DNA of 60,640 bases, taken from NCBI GenBank assembly GCA_947259275.1, contig CAMYMH010000026.1, forward strand, positions 1 to 60,640. The letters are read 5' to 3'. Shown here piece after piece: positions 52,178 through 60,640 of this stretch; position 1 is the first letter of the stretch; every line of letters starts with the position of its first letter. The notes under the pieces were generated by a model. That model saw nothing but the letters and a program-made list of their open reading frames with translations, ran no database searches and had not been told where the DNA came from. The position numbers and the translations under genes were made by a program. The DNA is from an uncultured Acidimicrobiaceae bacterium (GTDB taxonomy: Bacteria; Actinomycetota; Acidimicrobiia; Spongiisociales; SHLN01).

Positions 52178-52694
52178 TGGACGGCTGGCCCGTGAGAAGT
52201 CCTCGTGGGACCGATCAAGCGCTCGACTGCAGGGTTGCGCCTCTGAGTCGATTTGTGTGAATTGGGTCAATCCCGGGCAAAGGCGATCGCGACTACGAAG
52301 TGACGAACAGAGCCGTCGGAGTGGGTTGGTGACGACGTCTCCGCAGAGGGCAGATGGCGTGATGAGGCGGTGGAAACGTCTATGTCGTCATCGATGATCG
52401 TGTTGACCTTCGAGTCGCTTGCCACCTTCCTGGGCGTGGTGGTGTCGGACCTTGCCGCTGAGGTAGTGAAGTTGGTCCACACCCATTGGTTCTTCGATGC
52501 TCCCACGCCGGACGGTGCCGGCTAGCGGTGAGGCAGTTGGAGATTGAAGCATTGCCGATCGGCACAGGCTCCACTGGTGCCCGACTTGGTGACGTTGAGT
52601 GTCCATTGAGGGCCCATTGAGCGATCCCAGCCACCCTTGATCTGACACCAGCGCAAGAGGATTGCGCTAGCGACCTGAGAAAGGAGTGGGCGCA
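52178..52694. other. gap with no recognised gene
   Basis: 517 bp. Open frames of 47-114 codons occur on both strands but none has a ribosome site plus a family-like sequence. A plus-strand ORF of 47 codons starts at about 52382. Two nearby copies of the short motif CCATTGAG occur near 52600. I could not assign a function. Confidence 0.5.
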
Positions 52695-53231
52695 ATGAGA
52701 AGGAAGCTCATAACTGTCCTTGCAGCCGTGGCGATCCTGGCATCGCTCGTCGCGGTACCCGCCGGAGCATCGATTCACAGACCGATCCGGGGGCACGTGG
52801 ACATGACGTTGAACCTCGGCTACGTCTTGCAGGAAGGGGCGGCCCAGGAAGTCTCGTGGCACGGAACGGTTCGGTTCAGGGGCACCGACTACCCAATGGT
52901 GTACTACGGCGACCTGCTCGAGGTCAACGGAGACTACGTCTATTGGGAAGACCGATACGTGATTCTCGACACTCTGCACAAAGTGGTGGACGAAAACGGA
53001 ATCATTACCGAGTTTGATCCGGGTGAGGTCATTCTCGAGGTAGTGGAACGCGGTTGGGGGTACTCAGACCGGTTCTTCGCAATCGGCAAGATCGTGGCCG
53101 CTGACGGCTCCGCCGATCCGCATGGTCTGCTCGACAGGGCATCGATCGGCGATCTCGTCGTCTATTGGGGACGCAGCTCCGAAGACGGGCTCGCGTTCAC
53201 CGCAAGGTTGCGTATCTTCGCTTCGGGGTAG
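52695..53231 (+). CDS. secreted protein of unknown function
   Basis: 178-residue protein. Signal peptide MRRKLITVLAAVAILASLVAVPAGA, cleavage likely before SIHRP. The mature part is beta-rich (GHVDMTLNLGYVLQEG, GDYVYWEDRYVIL, FAIGKIVAADGS). No named family recognised. ATG 52695 follows AAGGAG at good spacing; the GTG nine bases earlier is less likely. It is monocistronic with a hairpin just after the stop. Confidence 0.7.
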   Translation: MRRKLITVLAAVAILASLVAVPAGASIHRPIRGHVDMTLNLGYVLQEGAAQEVSWHGTVRFRGTDYPMVYYGDLLEVNGDYVYWEDRYVILDTLHKVVDENGIITEFDPGEVILEVVERGWGYSDRFFAIGKIVAADGSADPHGLLDRASIGDLVVYWGRSSEDGLAFTARLRIFASG

Positions 53232-53250
53232 CGGCGATTAGGGACGCGTC

Positions 53251-53277
53251 GTGGGGCCGGTTCAACACCGGCCCCAC
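53251..53277 (+). terminator. hairpin after the secreted-protein gene
   Basis: GTGGGGCCGG, loop TTCAACA, CCGGCCCCAC: 10-bp perfect stem. No U-tract follows. Confidence 0.5.
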
Positions 53278-53399
53278 GGCCGCGACTGGACCGGTAGGTG
53301 CAGATGCGGTACCGCGCGCCATGGTTGCGTCGGCTAACTCTGGGACGAGGGCTGTCAACATCCGCTCAAGGAGCGCGGGACGGCGGCCTGAATTGATTC

Positions 53400-53822
53400 C
53401 TAGCCGATACCCAGCTGAGCCATCATCTCGAGTTGGTCGTAGTACTCGTTCATCTCCGTGACCACCCCTTCCTCGAATCTGGCCACGATGCAATAGGGCG
53501 AGTCGACGGCCTTGTTCGTTGGGGCGATAGCACCGCCATCGGGCGTCGGCATCGGCTCGGTATGTGTTCCGGAGAATCTCAGCTCGAAACAGGCCCATTC
53601 ACCCTCGGAGATGATTCGAGTCACATCAACCCGTCCATCGGGAAAGGGTGCCAACATTCCCTGAACTAGCTGCACGCGAGCTTGACGCCCTCTGGTAATC
53701 CCGGGCAGGCCGGGGGTTCGCATAGCAAGGTCCTCAGAGAAAAGCTTGCCGTATGCCTCCCAGTCCTGGTCCGCGATGGCTCTTGCCCCGTCAGCAATGA
53801 AGCGCTCAGCGTCCTCTTTCAC
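53400..53822 (-). CDS. NTF2-like / SnoaL-fold protein
   Basis: 140-residue protein of the SnoaL-like/NTF2 fold. ADQDWEAYGKLFSEDLAMRTPGLPGITRGRQARVQLVQGM and FELRFSGTHTEPM... VARFEEGVVTEMNEYYDQLEMMAQLG fit the family. Such proteins bind small hydrophobic molecules or act as cyclases/isomerases; the ligand is unknown. GTG 53822 has AGGAGG upstream. It lies 62 bp after the stop of the big BTAD regulator on the same strand; a second member of the family lies divergent to that regulator. Confidence 0.8.
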   Translation of the reverse strand: MKEDAERFIADGARAIADQDWEAYGKLFSEDLAMRTPGLPGITRGRQARVQLVQGMLAPFPDGRVDVTRIISEGEWACFELRFSGTHTEPMPTPDGGAIAPTNKAVDSPYCIVARFEEGVVTEMNEYYDQLEMMAQLGIG

Positions 53823-53883
53823 TTCATCCTCCTCTCCGCGTCCTACCAACGATACGCTTCGGCCGGTGAGACAACGGGAAGAA

Positions 53884-56736
53884 TCATCGCTTCCTTCGGC
53901 GATCCGAGACCGAGTCTGCCAGCGCGTGAGCCCGCTCAACAGCCTGCTCGAGACCCATCTCCCCACCCTCCAGCCATATCTTGTCCAGGCGTTCGGCGCT
54001 CAAGACCTCGGACGCGATCGTTCGGGCGTCTGCAATATCCAGGGACTCGGGAAGCATGCCTCCTCCTGCCTCCCGCCGCAGTGAATCCACGGCGCCGGCC
54101 AGGCGAACCGCCTCCTCTGGCGCACCCGATGCGGTGAACGCAGCGACGAGATCGAGCATCCACACCGTGATGTGGACGTTGTGCAGCTCTGCGGCCTCGT
54201 TGATGCCTTCCACAACCATTCTCAAGGCCTCTTCCCGGTCTCCCATCTGGAAGGTCAGGCTGGCCAACCCGGCAAGCTGGGTGAGCGCCAGCGTGCGATC
54301 TCCGCATTGGCGCGAGATTGCGTAGGACTCTTCGAAGAGCTTGCGGGCGGTGACGTACTCGCCCCGGAACCACAGTGCACCCGCCTGCGCCATTAGCACC
54401 TTGCCGACCTCTTCCCTGGCTCCCAATTCCTCGAAGATCGAAAGGGCACTCTCCGAAAGCCGATCCGAGGCATCAAGGTCTCTCTGCCAGTTCGCCGTCA
54501 GGCTCATGTTGCACAGCGTGTCCGCTTCGTTGAATCGGTCCCCTCGAGTTCGGTAGAGGTCGAGTGCCTCAGAGTATCGAGCCAGAGCCTCGTCGTAGTC
54601 AGCCTGCCAATACGCCAGACCTGCAAGCGCAGTGAGCCCTTTTGCTCGTGCCTCCGCCGACGCACCCGGGTGGGCGAGCAACCCTTCGAGCCAATCTCTC
54701 CCCTCTGTCAGCTGATCGGTGCTCTGCCAGAAACGCCAGATGCAGCTCGCCAAGTTGATGCCAAGGTCCGGGTCGGCGGCTTGCAGGGCGTTGTCCAGGG
54801 CCTCGCGCAGATTGTCCGCTTCCGAGGAGAGCTGCTCGATTACCTTCCCGTGGGGTTCACGCGTTAGTTGCGGTTCGATCTCTTGGGCGAGACGCAAGAA
54901 GTAGGCGCCGTGACGGGAGGTGATCTCTTCGATCTCGCCGGCAGATCCCAACTGTTCGCGGGCAAACTCGCGGATCATCTGAAGCATGGCGAACCGAGCC
55001 CGCCCAGTGTTGACCGGCCGAATGAGAAGGCTCTTGGAGAGAAGTGAACTCACGCTTTCAAAGATGTCCAGACCTGGACGGTTGGCGACCTCCGCCGCTG
55101 CCTCCAAGGTGAATCCTCCCCGAAACACACCCAGACGTCGGAACAGCACCTGCTCCTCGGGCTCGAGGAGCTCGTAGCTCCAGGCAATCGCATCACGCAT
55201 CGCACGGTGGCGGTATGCAGAGTCGGTTGGCCCCCCGATGAGGACCGGAAGGACACGATCGAGCTTGCTGAGGAGTTCAGGAGGTGTCATGAACTTGATC
55301 TGTCCAGCTGCAAGCTCAATCCCAAGAGGGAGTCCATCGAGACGGCCTGTGATCTCTGCGACGGCGGCGGCGTTGCTGTCGTCCAGACAAAAGTCGGGGA
55401 TAGCCGTCCGGGCGCGCGTCACAAAAAGGGCGACAGCATCAATCGAGATCAAGGTGTCGAGATCGGGAAGGTGATCGAGAGAAGGGATCTGGAGTGGTGG
55501 TACCGGGAACTCCTGCTCGCCGGAGATCCCAAGTGCCGACCGGCTGGTGACGACGATCTTGAGGTCGGGTGCGGCGTCGAGCAACTCACCAACCTGGGTT
55601 GCAGCTCCGATGATTTGCTCGAAGTTGTCGAGCACGAGCAGGACGCTTCGGTCATGGAGGAAGGCGCCGGCACTCTCCAATGCCGTTTCTCCCCGCACCT
55701 CACGGAGACCGAGGGTGCGGGCGACCATGTTGCAGACCAACCGAGGGTTGCTCACGGCGGCGAGCGGGACGTAGAACGAGCCGTGGGGAAATGCATCGTG
55801 GTGGTCTGCCGCTAGGCGAAGTGCAAGGCGAGTCTTGCCGGATCCGGGAGCTCCGGTGAGGGTTAGGAGCCGCGACGATTCGAGCAGTGTTCGCACCTGT
55901 GCGAGTTCTCGCTTGCGCCCAATAAAGCTCGTACGCTGCAGCGGCATCTTGCACGGGGGGATGACCTGTTGCGCTCCGCTCAATGAATCAAGGCTCGGAT
56001 CTTGGGTGAGGATTCGTTCCTCAATGCGGCGGAGTGCCGGCCCGGGTTCGATACCGAGTTCCTCCGCGAGTCTCGTGCGCGCAGTCTGGTAGGCACGAAG
56101 GGCGTCTGCCTGTCGGTTCGACCTGTACAGGGCAAGCATGAGCTGTTCCCAGTATGTTTCACGGAACGGATGCTCTACCACCAGAGCCTGAAGCTCCTCG
56201 ACAAGTTCGTCGTGGCGAGCCAATTCGAGGTCGGCCCATATCCGCTCCTCGAGGACCGCAAGTCGAAGCTCCTCCAATCGCATCGCCTCTTCGCGGGCGA
56301 ACACCTCGTAGACGAAGTCAGCCAGAGCCGGCCCGCGCCAAATGCCTAGCGCCTCGCGTAGCACGGCGCTCGCCCTGTCCAGGTCCCGGCGGGCGCGAGC
56401 CGCGCGCCCTTCGGCCGCGAGCCGCTCGAATCGCGCAGCATCGACCTCATCTGGTCCCACACTGAGGAGGTAACCGGATCCGCGCGTCTCCAGCTTGTCG
56501 CGGTCGGGGCCTAAAGCCCGACGAAGACGCGACACGTACACGTGGATCGCGTGCCAGGCCGTTTCTGGTGCGTCGCCAGGCCATAAGTCATCCACGAGTC
56601 GGTCGGTGGTGATCAATCGGCCTGGGTTGATCAGCAGGCGAGTGAGTAACGCCCGCTGGCGAGGTGAGCCGAGGTTGACCAGGCCCCCGTCCTGGATGAC
56701 CTCAACCATCCCGAGGATTCTGTAATCCGAGCTCAT
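53884..56736 (-). CDS. BTAD/SARP-type regulator with NB-ARC ATPase and TPR
   Basis: 950-residue regulator of the AfsR-like class. Residues about 20-92 form an OmpR-type winged helix (SPRQRALLTRLLINPGRLITTDRLVDDLWPGDA...HVYVSRLRRALG), about 100-245 a bacterial transcriptional activator domain, and then an NB-ARC ATPase with Walker A GAPGSGKT (295-302) and Walker B VLLVLDNFEQ. The C-terminal 350 or so residues are TPR-like. AfsR-type proteins switch on antibiotic or secondary-metabolite genes; none is adjacent here. Two NTF2-like genes flank it, so these are the first targets to test. Confidence 0.9.
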   Translation of the reverse strand: MSSDYRILGMVEVIQDGGLVNLGSPRQRALLTRLLINPGRLITTDRLVDDLWPGDAPETAWHAIHVYVSRLRRALGPDRDKLETRGSGYLLSVGPDEVDAARFERLAAEGRAARARRDLDRASAVLREALGIWRGPALADFVYEVFAREEAMRLEELRLAVLEERIWADLELARHDELVEELQALVVEHPFRETYWEQLMLALYRSNRQADALRAYQTARTRLAEELGIEPGPALRRIEERILTQDPSLDSLSGAQQVIPPCKMPLQRTSFIGRKRELAQVRTLLESSRLLTLTGAPGSGKTRLALRLAADHHDAFPHGSFYVPLAAVSNPRLVCNMVARTLGLREVRGETALESAGAFLHDRSVLLVLDNFEQIIGAATQVGELLDAAPDLKIVVTSRSALGISGEQEFPVPPLQIPSLDHLPDLDTLISIDAVALFVTRARTAIPDFCLDDSNAAAVAEITGRLDGLPLGIELAAGQIKFMTPPELLSKLDRVLPVLIGGPTDSAYRHRAMRDAIAWSYELLEPEEQVLFRRLGVFRGGFTLEAAAEVANRPGLDIFESVSSLLSKSLLIRPVNTGRARFAMLQMIREFAREQLGSAGEIEEITSRHGAYFLRLAQEIEPQLTREPHGKVIEQLSSEADNLREALDNALQAADPDLGINLASCIWRFWQSTDQLTEGRDWLEGLLAHPGASAEARAKGLTALAGLAYWQADYDEALARYSEALDLYRTRGDRFNEADTLCNMSLTANWQRDLDASDRLSESALSIFEELGAREEVGKVLMAQAGALWFRGEYVTARKLFEESYAISRQCGDRTLALTQLAGLASLTFQMGDREEALRMVVEGINEAAELHNVHITVWMLDLVAAFTASGAPEEAVRLAGAVDSLRREAGGGMLPESLDIADARTIASEVLSAERLDKIWLEGGEMGLEQAVERAHALADSVSDRRRKR

Positions 56737-56835
56737 TCCCTGGTTCCGATGCTACTTGTCGGACCGATTGAGCGGGCTATGAGCAAACGTTGAGCACGCC
56801 GACCGAGAATCGGAGGTACCCGGCGGAAGTGAAAC

Positions 56836-57234
56836 ATGGCAAAGGAATCCAGCGTCGACGCGGCTCAGGCGCTGTGCGACGCGCTTGCCGGGAAACACGT
56901 GACCGCGGCTGAAGCCGGGCTCGACGATGCCTCTCTGCTGCACATGCCGGGGAGATCAGGCCTGGCCGGGCAATACCAAGGCGGGGAGGCGATCCTCGGA
57001 CTGCTGAGACGGATGGCGGAACTCACGGACGGCACAATTCAATTCAACCCGTCGGCCGTGCTCGCTGCGAACGATCGAGTGTTCGTCATGCACGGCCGCA
57101 CCAACGCCGCTCGTCACGGAAAGCGACTCGACACGGACGAGGTGCACATCGTGTCGGTTAGGGATGGCAAGGTCCGCGAGATATGGACATACCACCAGAA
57201 TCAGGACCACGTCGACGAATTTTGGACCACCTAG
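56836..57234 (+). CDS. NTF2-like / SnoaL-fold protein
   Basis: 132-residue member of the same fold as the gene at 53400: LLHMPGRSGLAGQYQGGEAILGLLRRMAELTDGTIQFNPSAV, FVMHGRTNAARHGKRLDTDEVHIVSVRDGKVREIWTYHQNQDHVDEFW. Divergent to the BTAD regulator; the 99-bp region between is likely to hold both promoters. Ligand and activity unknown. Confidence 0.82.
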   Translation: MAKESSVDAAQALCDALAGKHVTAAEAGLDDASLLHMPGRSGLAGQYQGGEAILGLLRRMAELTDGTIQFNPSAVLAANDRVFVMHGRTNAARHGKRLDTDEVHIVSVRDGKVREIWTYHQNQDHVDEFWTT

Positions 57235-57338
57235 AGATAACCCCCCTAGGAACGACCTACACATCGGTACCGATTCATATCGCGAGACGCCCAGCGACGA
57301 TATCGGGCGCTGATCGTCATTGCCAGCGGCAACCCCTG

Positions 57339-57367
57339 CGGCGGGACCCCCGGGTGGAGCCCCGCCG
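57339..57367. terminator. hairpin between NTF2-like gene and pentapeptide gene
   Basis: CGGCGGG and CCCGCCG are 15 bases apart. The region lies between two convergent genes. A 12-base palindrome ATCGGTACCGAT is at 57263-57274. Confidence 0.4.
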
Positions 57368-57391
57368 TGTCAATCCCTGGACGTGGGCTGG

Positions 57392-58235
57392 CTAAGAGAA
57401 GAGATGGCCCTCGCAGGATGAGGGTCTTGTTCCGTTGGTGTCGCTGTTGGTGCCGTCTGGGCAGGTCGTGTTGTCCCAGATGACAGGGCCCAAGAAGATG
57501 GCGGAGCCCAGCGTGGCGCCGGTCAGGTCGGCGTCGGTCAAGTTGGCGTTATCCAGCCAGGCGCCGAACAGATCGACGTTGGTGAGCGTGGCCCCGGTCA
57601 GGTCGGTGCCCTCCAGCCAGGCTTGAGTGAGGATGGCCCCCTTCGAGGTTGGCGTTGGTCAGGTTGGCGTTGGTCAGATGGGCCTGCCACAGGCCGGCGC
57701 CGGCCAGATTGGCGTTGGTCAGCGTCGCGTTGGTCAGATTGGCGTCGTACAACGTGGTGCCGAACAGGAGGGCGTCGGTCAGATCGGCCTCCTCCAGGTT
57801 GGCATGGGACAGGTCGGCGTATTCGAGGTTGGCGGCGAATAGGTTGGCGCCGTACAGATTGGCCTCCAACAGGGCGGCGTAGGACAGGTTGGCGGCGAAT
57901 AGGTTGGCGCCGTACAGATTGGCCTCCAACAGGGCGGCGTAGGACAGGTTGGCGTTGGTCAGGTTGGCGCCGGTCAGGTCGGCACCGGTCAGGCTGGCGC
58001 CCACCAGATCGGCGTAAGTCAGGTCGCATAGGCTGAGATCGGCACCTGGTTCCATCAGGCTGCATTCCTTCGGCTCCCCACCCGCCCAAGTCACGGATGA
58101 GCCGTCCGGGCAAGTCATCGTGAACGTGTTGTCGCCGTTGTCGGCCACCGTACACGGCTGCCCGTCTGCGCCCTCCGCACCGTCGGCACCCGGCGATCCC
58201 GGCTCACCCTGTATGCCCGGCTCACCCTGTATGCC
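57392..58235 (-). pseudogene. 5'-truncated, frameshifted collagen-like/pentapeptide-repeat protein
   Basis: Reading from the IS30 boundary, the frame starts with Gly-X-Y repeats (GIQGEPGIQGEPGSPGADGAEGADGQP) then CTVADNGDNTFTMTCPDGS, then about 25 pentapeptide repeats A(D/N)LXX. An extra C in a run of five at 57637-57641 breaks the frame; removing one restores EGAILTQAWLEGTDLTGATL...and a stop at 57392-57394. No start codon exists before the Gly-X-Y repeats: a stop lies upstream and the IS30 fragment follows. A secreted, wall- or matrix-like protein that has lost its 5' end. Confidence 0.7.
57826..57945. repeat. exact 60-bp tandem duplication inside pentapeptide repeats
   Basis: 57826-57885 and 57886-57945 are identical and encode two copies of 20 residues, LSYAALLEANLYGANLFAAN. 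Twenty residues are four pentapeptides, i.e. one full turn of the repeat helix. Confidence 0.9.
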
Positions 58236-58251
58236 AACTCGACAACATCGC

Positions 58252-58794
58252 TCACTCCCTCAACACTCGGCCGATGAACAAGCTCTGATAGATAGTTTCG
58301 TGTGACACCCGCATCTCCACTGAGTCGGGGAAAACTGTTGGCAGCCACCCGGCGATCTGTTCCGGTGACCACCAGGCCCGCAGTTTGGTCTCCACCACTA
58401 ACGCTAGGAGCCGATCAGCGGCCAGCTTGGGCGTCTTGGGTCGTCTGGCCCGTTTCCAAGCAGCTTGATCGGCACGGGCCGCCCGATAGGAGTCCCGTCC
58501 CCCGTTACGAGCCAACTCCCGACAAATCGTCGAGGCGGGACGCGCCAGTCGCCGGGCGATCGCCCGGGCCGATTCCCCCGCGGCAACCCCCCAGGAGATT
58601 TCCTCTCGTTCCACCCCAGTTAGGTGCCTCGGGTCCCGACACCGCACCGAGGGCCGTATCCCACCCGAACGCATCATCAAGGTTCGAATCGACGACGATT
58701 GCCGCCCCAACCGGCGGGCAATCACCCGCATCGGTTCGCCTGCCCGATACCGATCCCACACCTCAGCCTTCTCAGCCTCCGTAAACCGAACCAT
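58252..58794 (-). pseudogene. truncated IS30 family transposase
   Basis: 180 codons, roughly the N-terminal half of an IS30 transposase (full length about 320-390). Seen are the first helix-turn-helix (TEAEKAEVWDRYRAGEPMRVIARRLGR), RHLTGVEREEISWGVAAGESARAIARRLARPASTICREL and the ETIYQSLF entry to the catalytic core. The DDE residues are missing, and a stop follows at 58252-58254. So it cannot transpose by itself. It abuts the 5'-less collagen/pentapeptide gene, the likely joint of a deletion. Confidence 0.88.
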
Positions 58795-58857
58795 GCAACA
58801 CCTCCATAGAGAGCATCCAACTCTCGCTCAGGGTGTTGCATCCACCCCGTGAGACCG
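58252..58857 (-). mobile_element. IS30 family element remnant with left end
   Basis: Includes the truncated transposase and the upstream end: ATGCAACACC (58793-58802) and GGTGTTGCAT (58832-58841) are inverted, and the outer stretch GTCTCACGGGGTGGATGCAACACC resembles IS30 ends. The other end is not found; the right half appears deleted. Confidence 0.7.
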
Positions 58858-58968
58858 CAGGCAATCGGGCGCACTCAGAGGACCACGCATAGCGGTCATG
58901 AACAGGCGCGGATTGGTGCGGGGTTCGCCCAAGACCGAGGGTTTCCGCGACCTCGCGAGCGACTACAC

Positions 58969-60640
58969 CTAGCCATACCGCAGCTCAGCCCGCGCCCCGG
59001 CCGGCACCGCCGGGACCCGGGGAAGAATCGGTTCGACCGGACGGTAGGCCTCGCCTTCCCCGGGCCGGGAATCCTCCTCGCCGCGGTTGGGCCACATCGC
59101 CATCGCCCGCTCGGCGAGTGCCGTGATGGTGAGCGAGGGATTCACTCCCAGATTGGCCGAGACGGCGGCCCCGTCCGTGACGTGGAGCCCCGGATACCCG
59201 AACACCCGGTGATAGGGATCGACAACACCCGAGGCGGGAGAGTCCCCAACACAGGCTCCGCCGAGAATGTGGGCCGTCACCGGCACGTTGAGCAAGACCT
59301 CGTTGAGCGAGCTTCCGGCGTGACCACCCATGTGCTCGGCGCCGGCCCGGGCGGCGGCGTTGGCGACCGGAAGATACTTCGGGCTCGGTTTACCGGTGTC
59401 GTGCGCCGATGTGAGCCTGCGACCGAGCATGCCTCGTTTGCGGAACACCCGCAGGCTGTTGTCGATGCTCTGCATCACCAGGAAGATCACGGTTCGCTCG
59501 GACCATCGGCGAACCGAGAACGACCTGAGGAAGGTGATCGGATGGCGCGCGGCGGCAGCCAGAAAGCTGAGCCAGCGGGGCACCCGGCCGCCGCCGTCGA
59601 CGAGGATGGTCGACAACAGGCCAATCGAGTTGCTGCCTTTCGGATAGCGGACCGGCTCGATAGTGGTGTCGCCGTCGAGGTGGATCGAGGAGGTGATGGC
59701 GACGCCGTGCGAGTAATCGGTATCGACGTTGAGCGCGGAAGCGCCGACGATTGCCTCCGAGTTGGTGCGGACCTGATAGCCGAGCCGAGTGGATAGCTCC
59801 GGCAGCCGCCCCGCGTCGCGCAGTTGCATGAGCAGGCGGGTGGTGCCCAATGCCCCGGCCGCGAACACCACCTGCTCGGCGGTGTAGGTGCGGGTGCGCC
59901 GGAAAAAGGTCGCCCCGGGTCTTCGCGCCGTGATCCGGTACCCACCCCCATCCAGCGGCTCGAAGTCCACCACCTGATGGTCGGGATGGATGACCGCCCC
60001 TCGCTTCTCAGCCAGATACAGGTAGTTCTTGTCCAGTCGATTCTTGGCGTTGTGCTGACAGCCGACCATGCAGCCGCCGCAATGGCGGCACCCCGCTCGC
60101 GCCGGACCCTCACCCCCGAAGTAGGGATCGGGGACCTCTTGGCCCGGGTTGCCGAAGTGGACGGCCACGTCATTGAGGTGGAAGGTGTGTTCGACCCCGA
60201 GGCTGCGACCCACTGCTCGCATCACCTGGTCGGCGTTGGTTTCGAACGGAACCGGCTCGGCTCCGAGCATCCGCCTGGCCTGGTCGTAGAACGGTGAGAG
60301 CTCCTTCTTCCAGTCGGTGATGTGGCTCCACTGCGGATCGTCGAAGGCACCGTCGAGGGGCTCGTAGCAAACGTTGGCCCACACCAGCGACCCCCCGCCC
60401 ACTCCGGCACCCGAGAGAATCAGCACGTCCCGCAACAGGGACAGCCGTTGGATGCCCCGCAGGCCGAGCTTGGGGAACCAGTAGAACTTCCGAAGGTTCC
60501 AGCTCGACTTGGGGAGGGTGGCATCCGAGTAGCGGCGGCCGGCCTCCAGCACCCCCACCCGGTATCCCTTCTCGGTCAAGCGGAGCGCCGCCACGCTCCC
60601 GCCGAAGCCGCTGCCGATTACCGCCACGTCGTAGTCGAAC
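58969..60640 (-). CDS. GMC oxidoreductase, cholesterol-oxidase-like (5' end outside the window)
   Basis: At least 556 residues; the gene runs off the right edge. FAD-binding VIGSGFGGSVAALRLTEKGYRVGVLEAG, then LILSGAGVGGGSLVWANVCYEP. A Cys-rich segment RAGCRHCGGCMVGCQHNAKN marks the subgroup of GMC/cholesterol-oxidase-like proteins. The C-terminus has TAHILGGACVGDS...YPGLHVTDGAAVSANLGVNPSLTITALAERAM. Substrate may be a sterol or other alcohol. The stop at 58969 is certain. The 111 bp between it and the IS30 end hold nothing recognised. Confidence 0.85.
   Translation of the reverse strand, partial: FDYDVAVIGSGFGGSVAALRLTEKGYRVGVLEAGRRYSDATLPKSSWNLRKFYWFPKLGLRGIQRLSLLRDVLILSGAGVGGGSLVWANVCYEPLDGAFDDPQWSHITDWKKELSPFYDQARRMLGAEPVPFETNADQVMRAVGRSLGVEHTFHLNDVAVHFGNPGQEVPDPYFGGEGPARAGCRHCGGCMVGCQHNAKNRLDKNYLYLAEKRGAVIHPDHQVVDFEPLDGGGYRITARRPGATFFRRTRTYTAEQVVFAAGALGTTRLLMQLRDAGRLPELSTRLGYQVRTNSEAIVGASALNVDTDYSHGVAITSSIHLDGDTTIEPVRYPKGSNSIGLLSTILVDGGGRVPRWLSFLAAAARHPITFLRSFSVRRWSERTVIFLVMQSIDNSLRVFRKRGMLGRRLTSAHDTGKPSPKYLPVANAAARAGAEHMGGHAGSSLNEVLLNVPVTAHILGGACVGDSPASGVVDPYHRVFGYPGLHVTDGAAVSANLGVNPSLTITALAERAMAMWPNRGEEDSRPGEGEAYRPVEPILPRVPAVPAGARAELRYG

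Noticed and set aside
52385..52525. 47-codon ORF with a faint helix-turn-helix look
   Set aside because: No ribosome site, no family match, and the minus strand is open in the same region.
57290..57320. A third copy of the GGGCGATATCGCCC repeat near ACGATATCGGGCG
   Set aside because: Only the GATATC core and a few neighbours match; the TATTTGGTGATCGGTG tail is missing, so it is not counted as a copy.
1..60640. tRNA, rRNA, riboswitch or prophage genes
   Set aside because: No cloverleaf-type sequence, conserved rRNA stretch, riboswitch pattern or phage structural gene was recognised by eye; a covariance-model search would be needed to exclude small RNAs.

Overview
The window is a high-GC, densely coded bacterial chromosome segment on which about fifty genes lie on both strands in short operons. 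An actinobacterium (Actinomycetota) is the best fit. It carries two proteins of F420-dependent families, a DUF3039 protein, a Cgl0159-type aldolase-fold protein, a FadE5-like acyl-CoA dehydrogenase, a BTAD/SARP-type regulator and a remnant of an LPxTG wall protein. Several genes have a TANNNT-like -10 box only 6-8 bases before the start codon, which suggests leaderless transcripts. A deep lineage such as Acidimicrobiia is possible but cannot be settled from this sequence alone. I saw no rRNA, tRNA, CRISPR array or prophage.

Layout. 0-7.4 kb: envelope and lipoprotein genes (GNAT, DUF3160, CapA-like, two membrane proteins), an EamA transporter and a deazaflavin-type reductase. 7.4-17 kb: a large class III cyclase-ATPase-TPR regulator, a tiny zinc-finger-like protein with an in-frame 15-bp tandem repeat, DUF488, uridine kinase, a cupin, a Cgl0159 protein, a lipoprotein and two paralogous LacI regulators. 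17-23.2 kb: a repeat-rich gap, acyl-CoA dehydrogenase with a divergent TetR, and a 1051-residue TPR-membrane-beta-propeller protein. 23.1-29.6 kb: a three-subunit molybdenum hydroxylase operon with a frameshifted MocA-like gene, and an 8-oxoguanine-deaminase-like amidohydrolase, together pointing to oxidised purine catabolism. 29.6-37.4 kb: a SerB-like phosphatase, a Na/phosphate cotransporter, serA, a quinone-oxidoreductase-like gene between two copies of the serA 3' end, and a tandem pair of paralogous membrane proteins. 37.4-49.7 kb: a palindromic repeat pair, a transthyretin-like protein, a DODA-type dioxygenase, a membrane-fused sulfite-oxidase-fold enzyme, DivIVA, MsrB, thioredoxin, YceI, a broken LPxTG protein, a YtcJ-like amidohydrolase, DUF937, a ThDP enzyme and a FlK-like thioesterase. 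49.8-60.6 kb is the most accessory part: a P-loop kinase fused to an F420-type LLM oxidoreductase, a MazEF-type toxin-antitoxin pair between 31-bp direct repeats, a BTAD regulator between two NTF2-like genes, a collagen-like/pentapeptide-repeat pseudogene abutting a truncated IS30 element, and a GMC oxidoreductase running off the right edge.

Three genes (mocA-like, LPxTG, pentapeptide) each need one single-base correction to restore a full family-like protein. These are either real decay or sequence errors. Intergenic DNA is unusually rich in short repeats: heptamer tandem arrays of the CCNACCG/CATCCGG type at several sites, a roughly 125-bp element with a strong palindrome in three copies, and a facing pair of REP-like palindromes. 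I found no single unmistakable new system. The best leads are the kinase-LLM fusion, the repeat-flanked toxin-antitoxin islet, the heptamer and palindrome repeat families, and the repeat-flanked insertion near serA.
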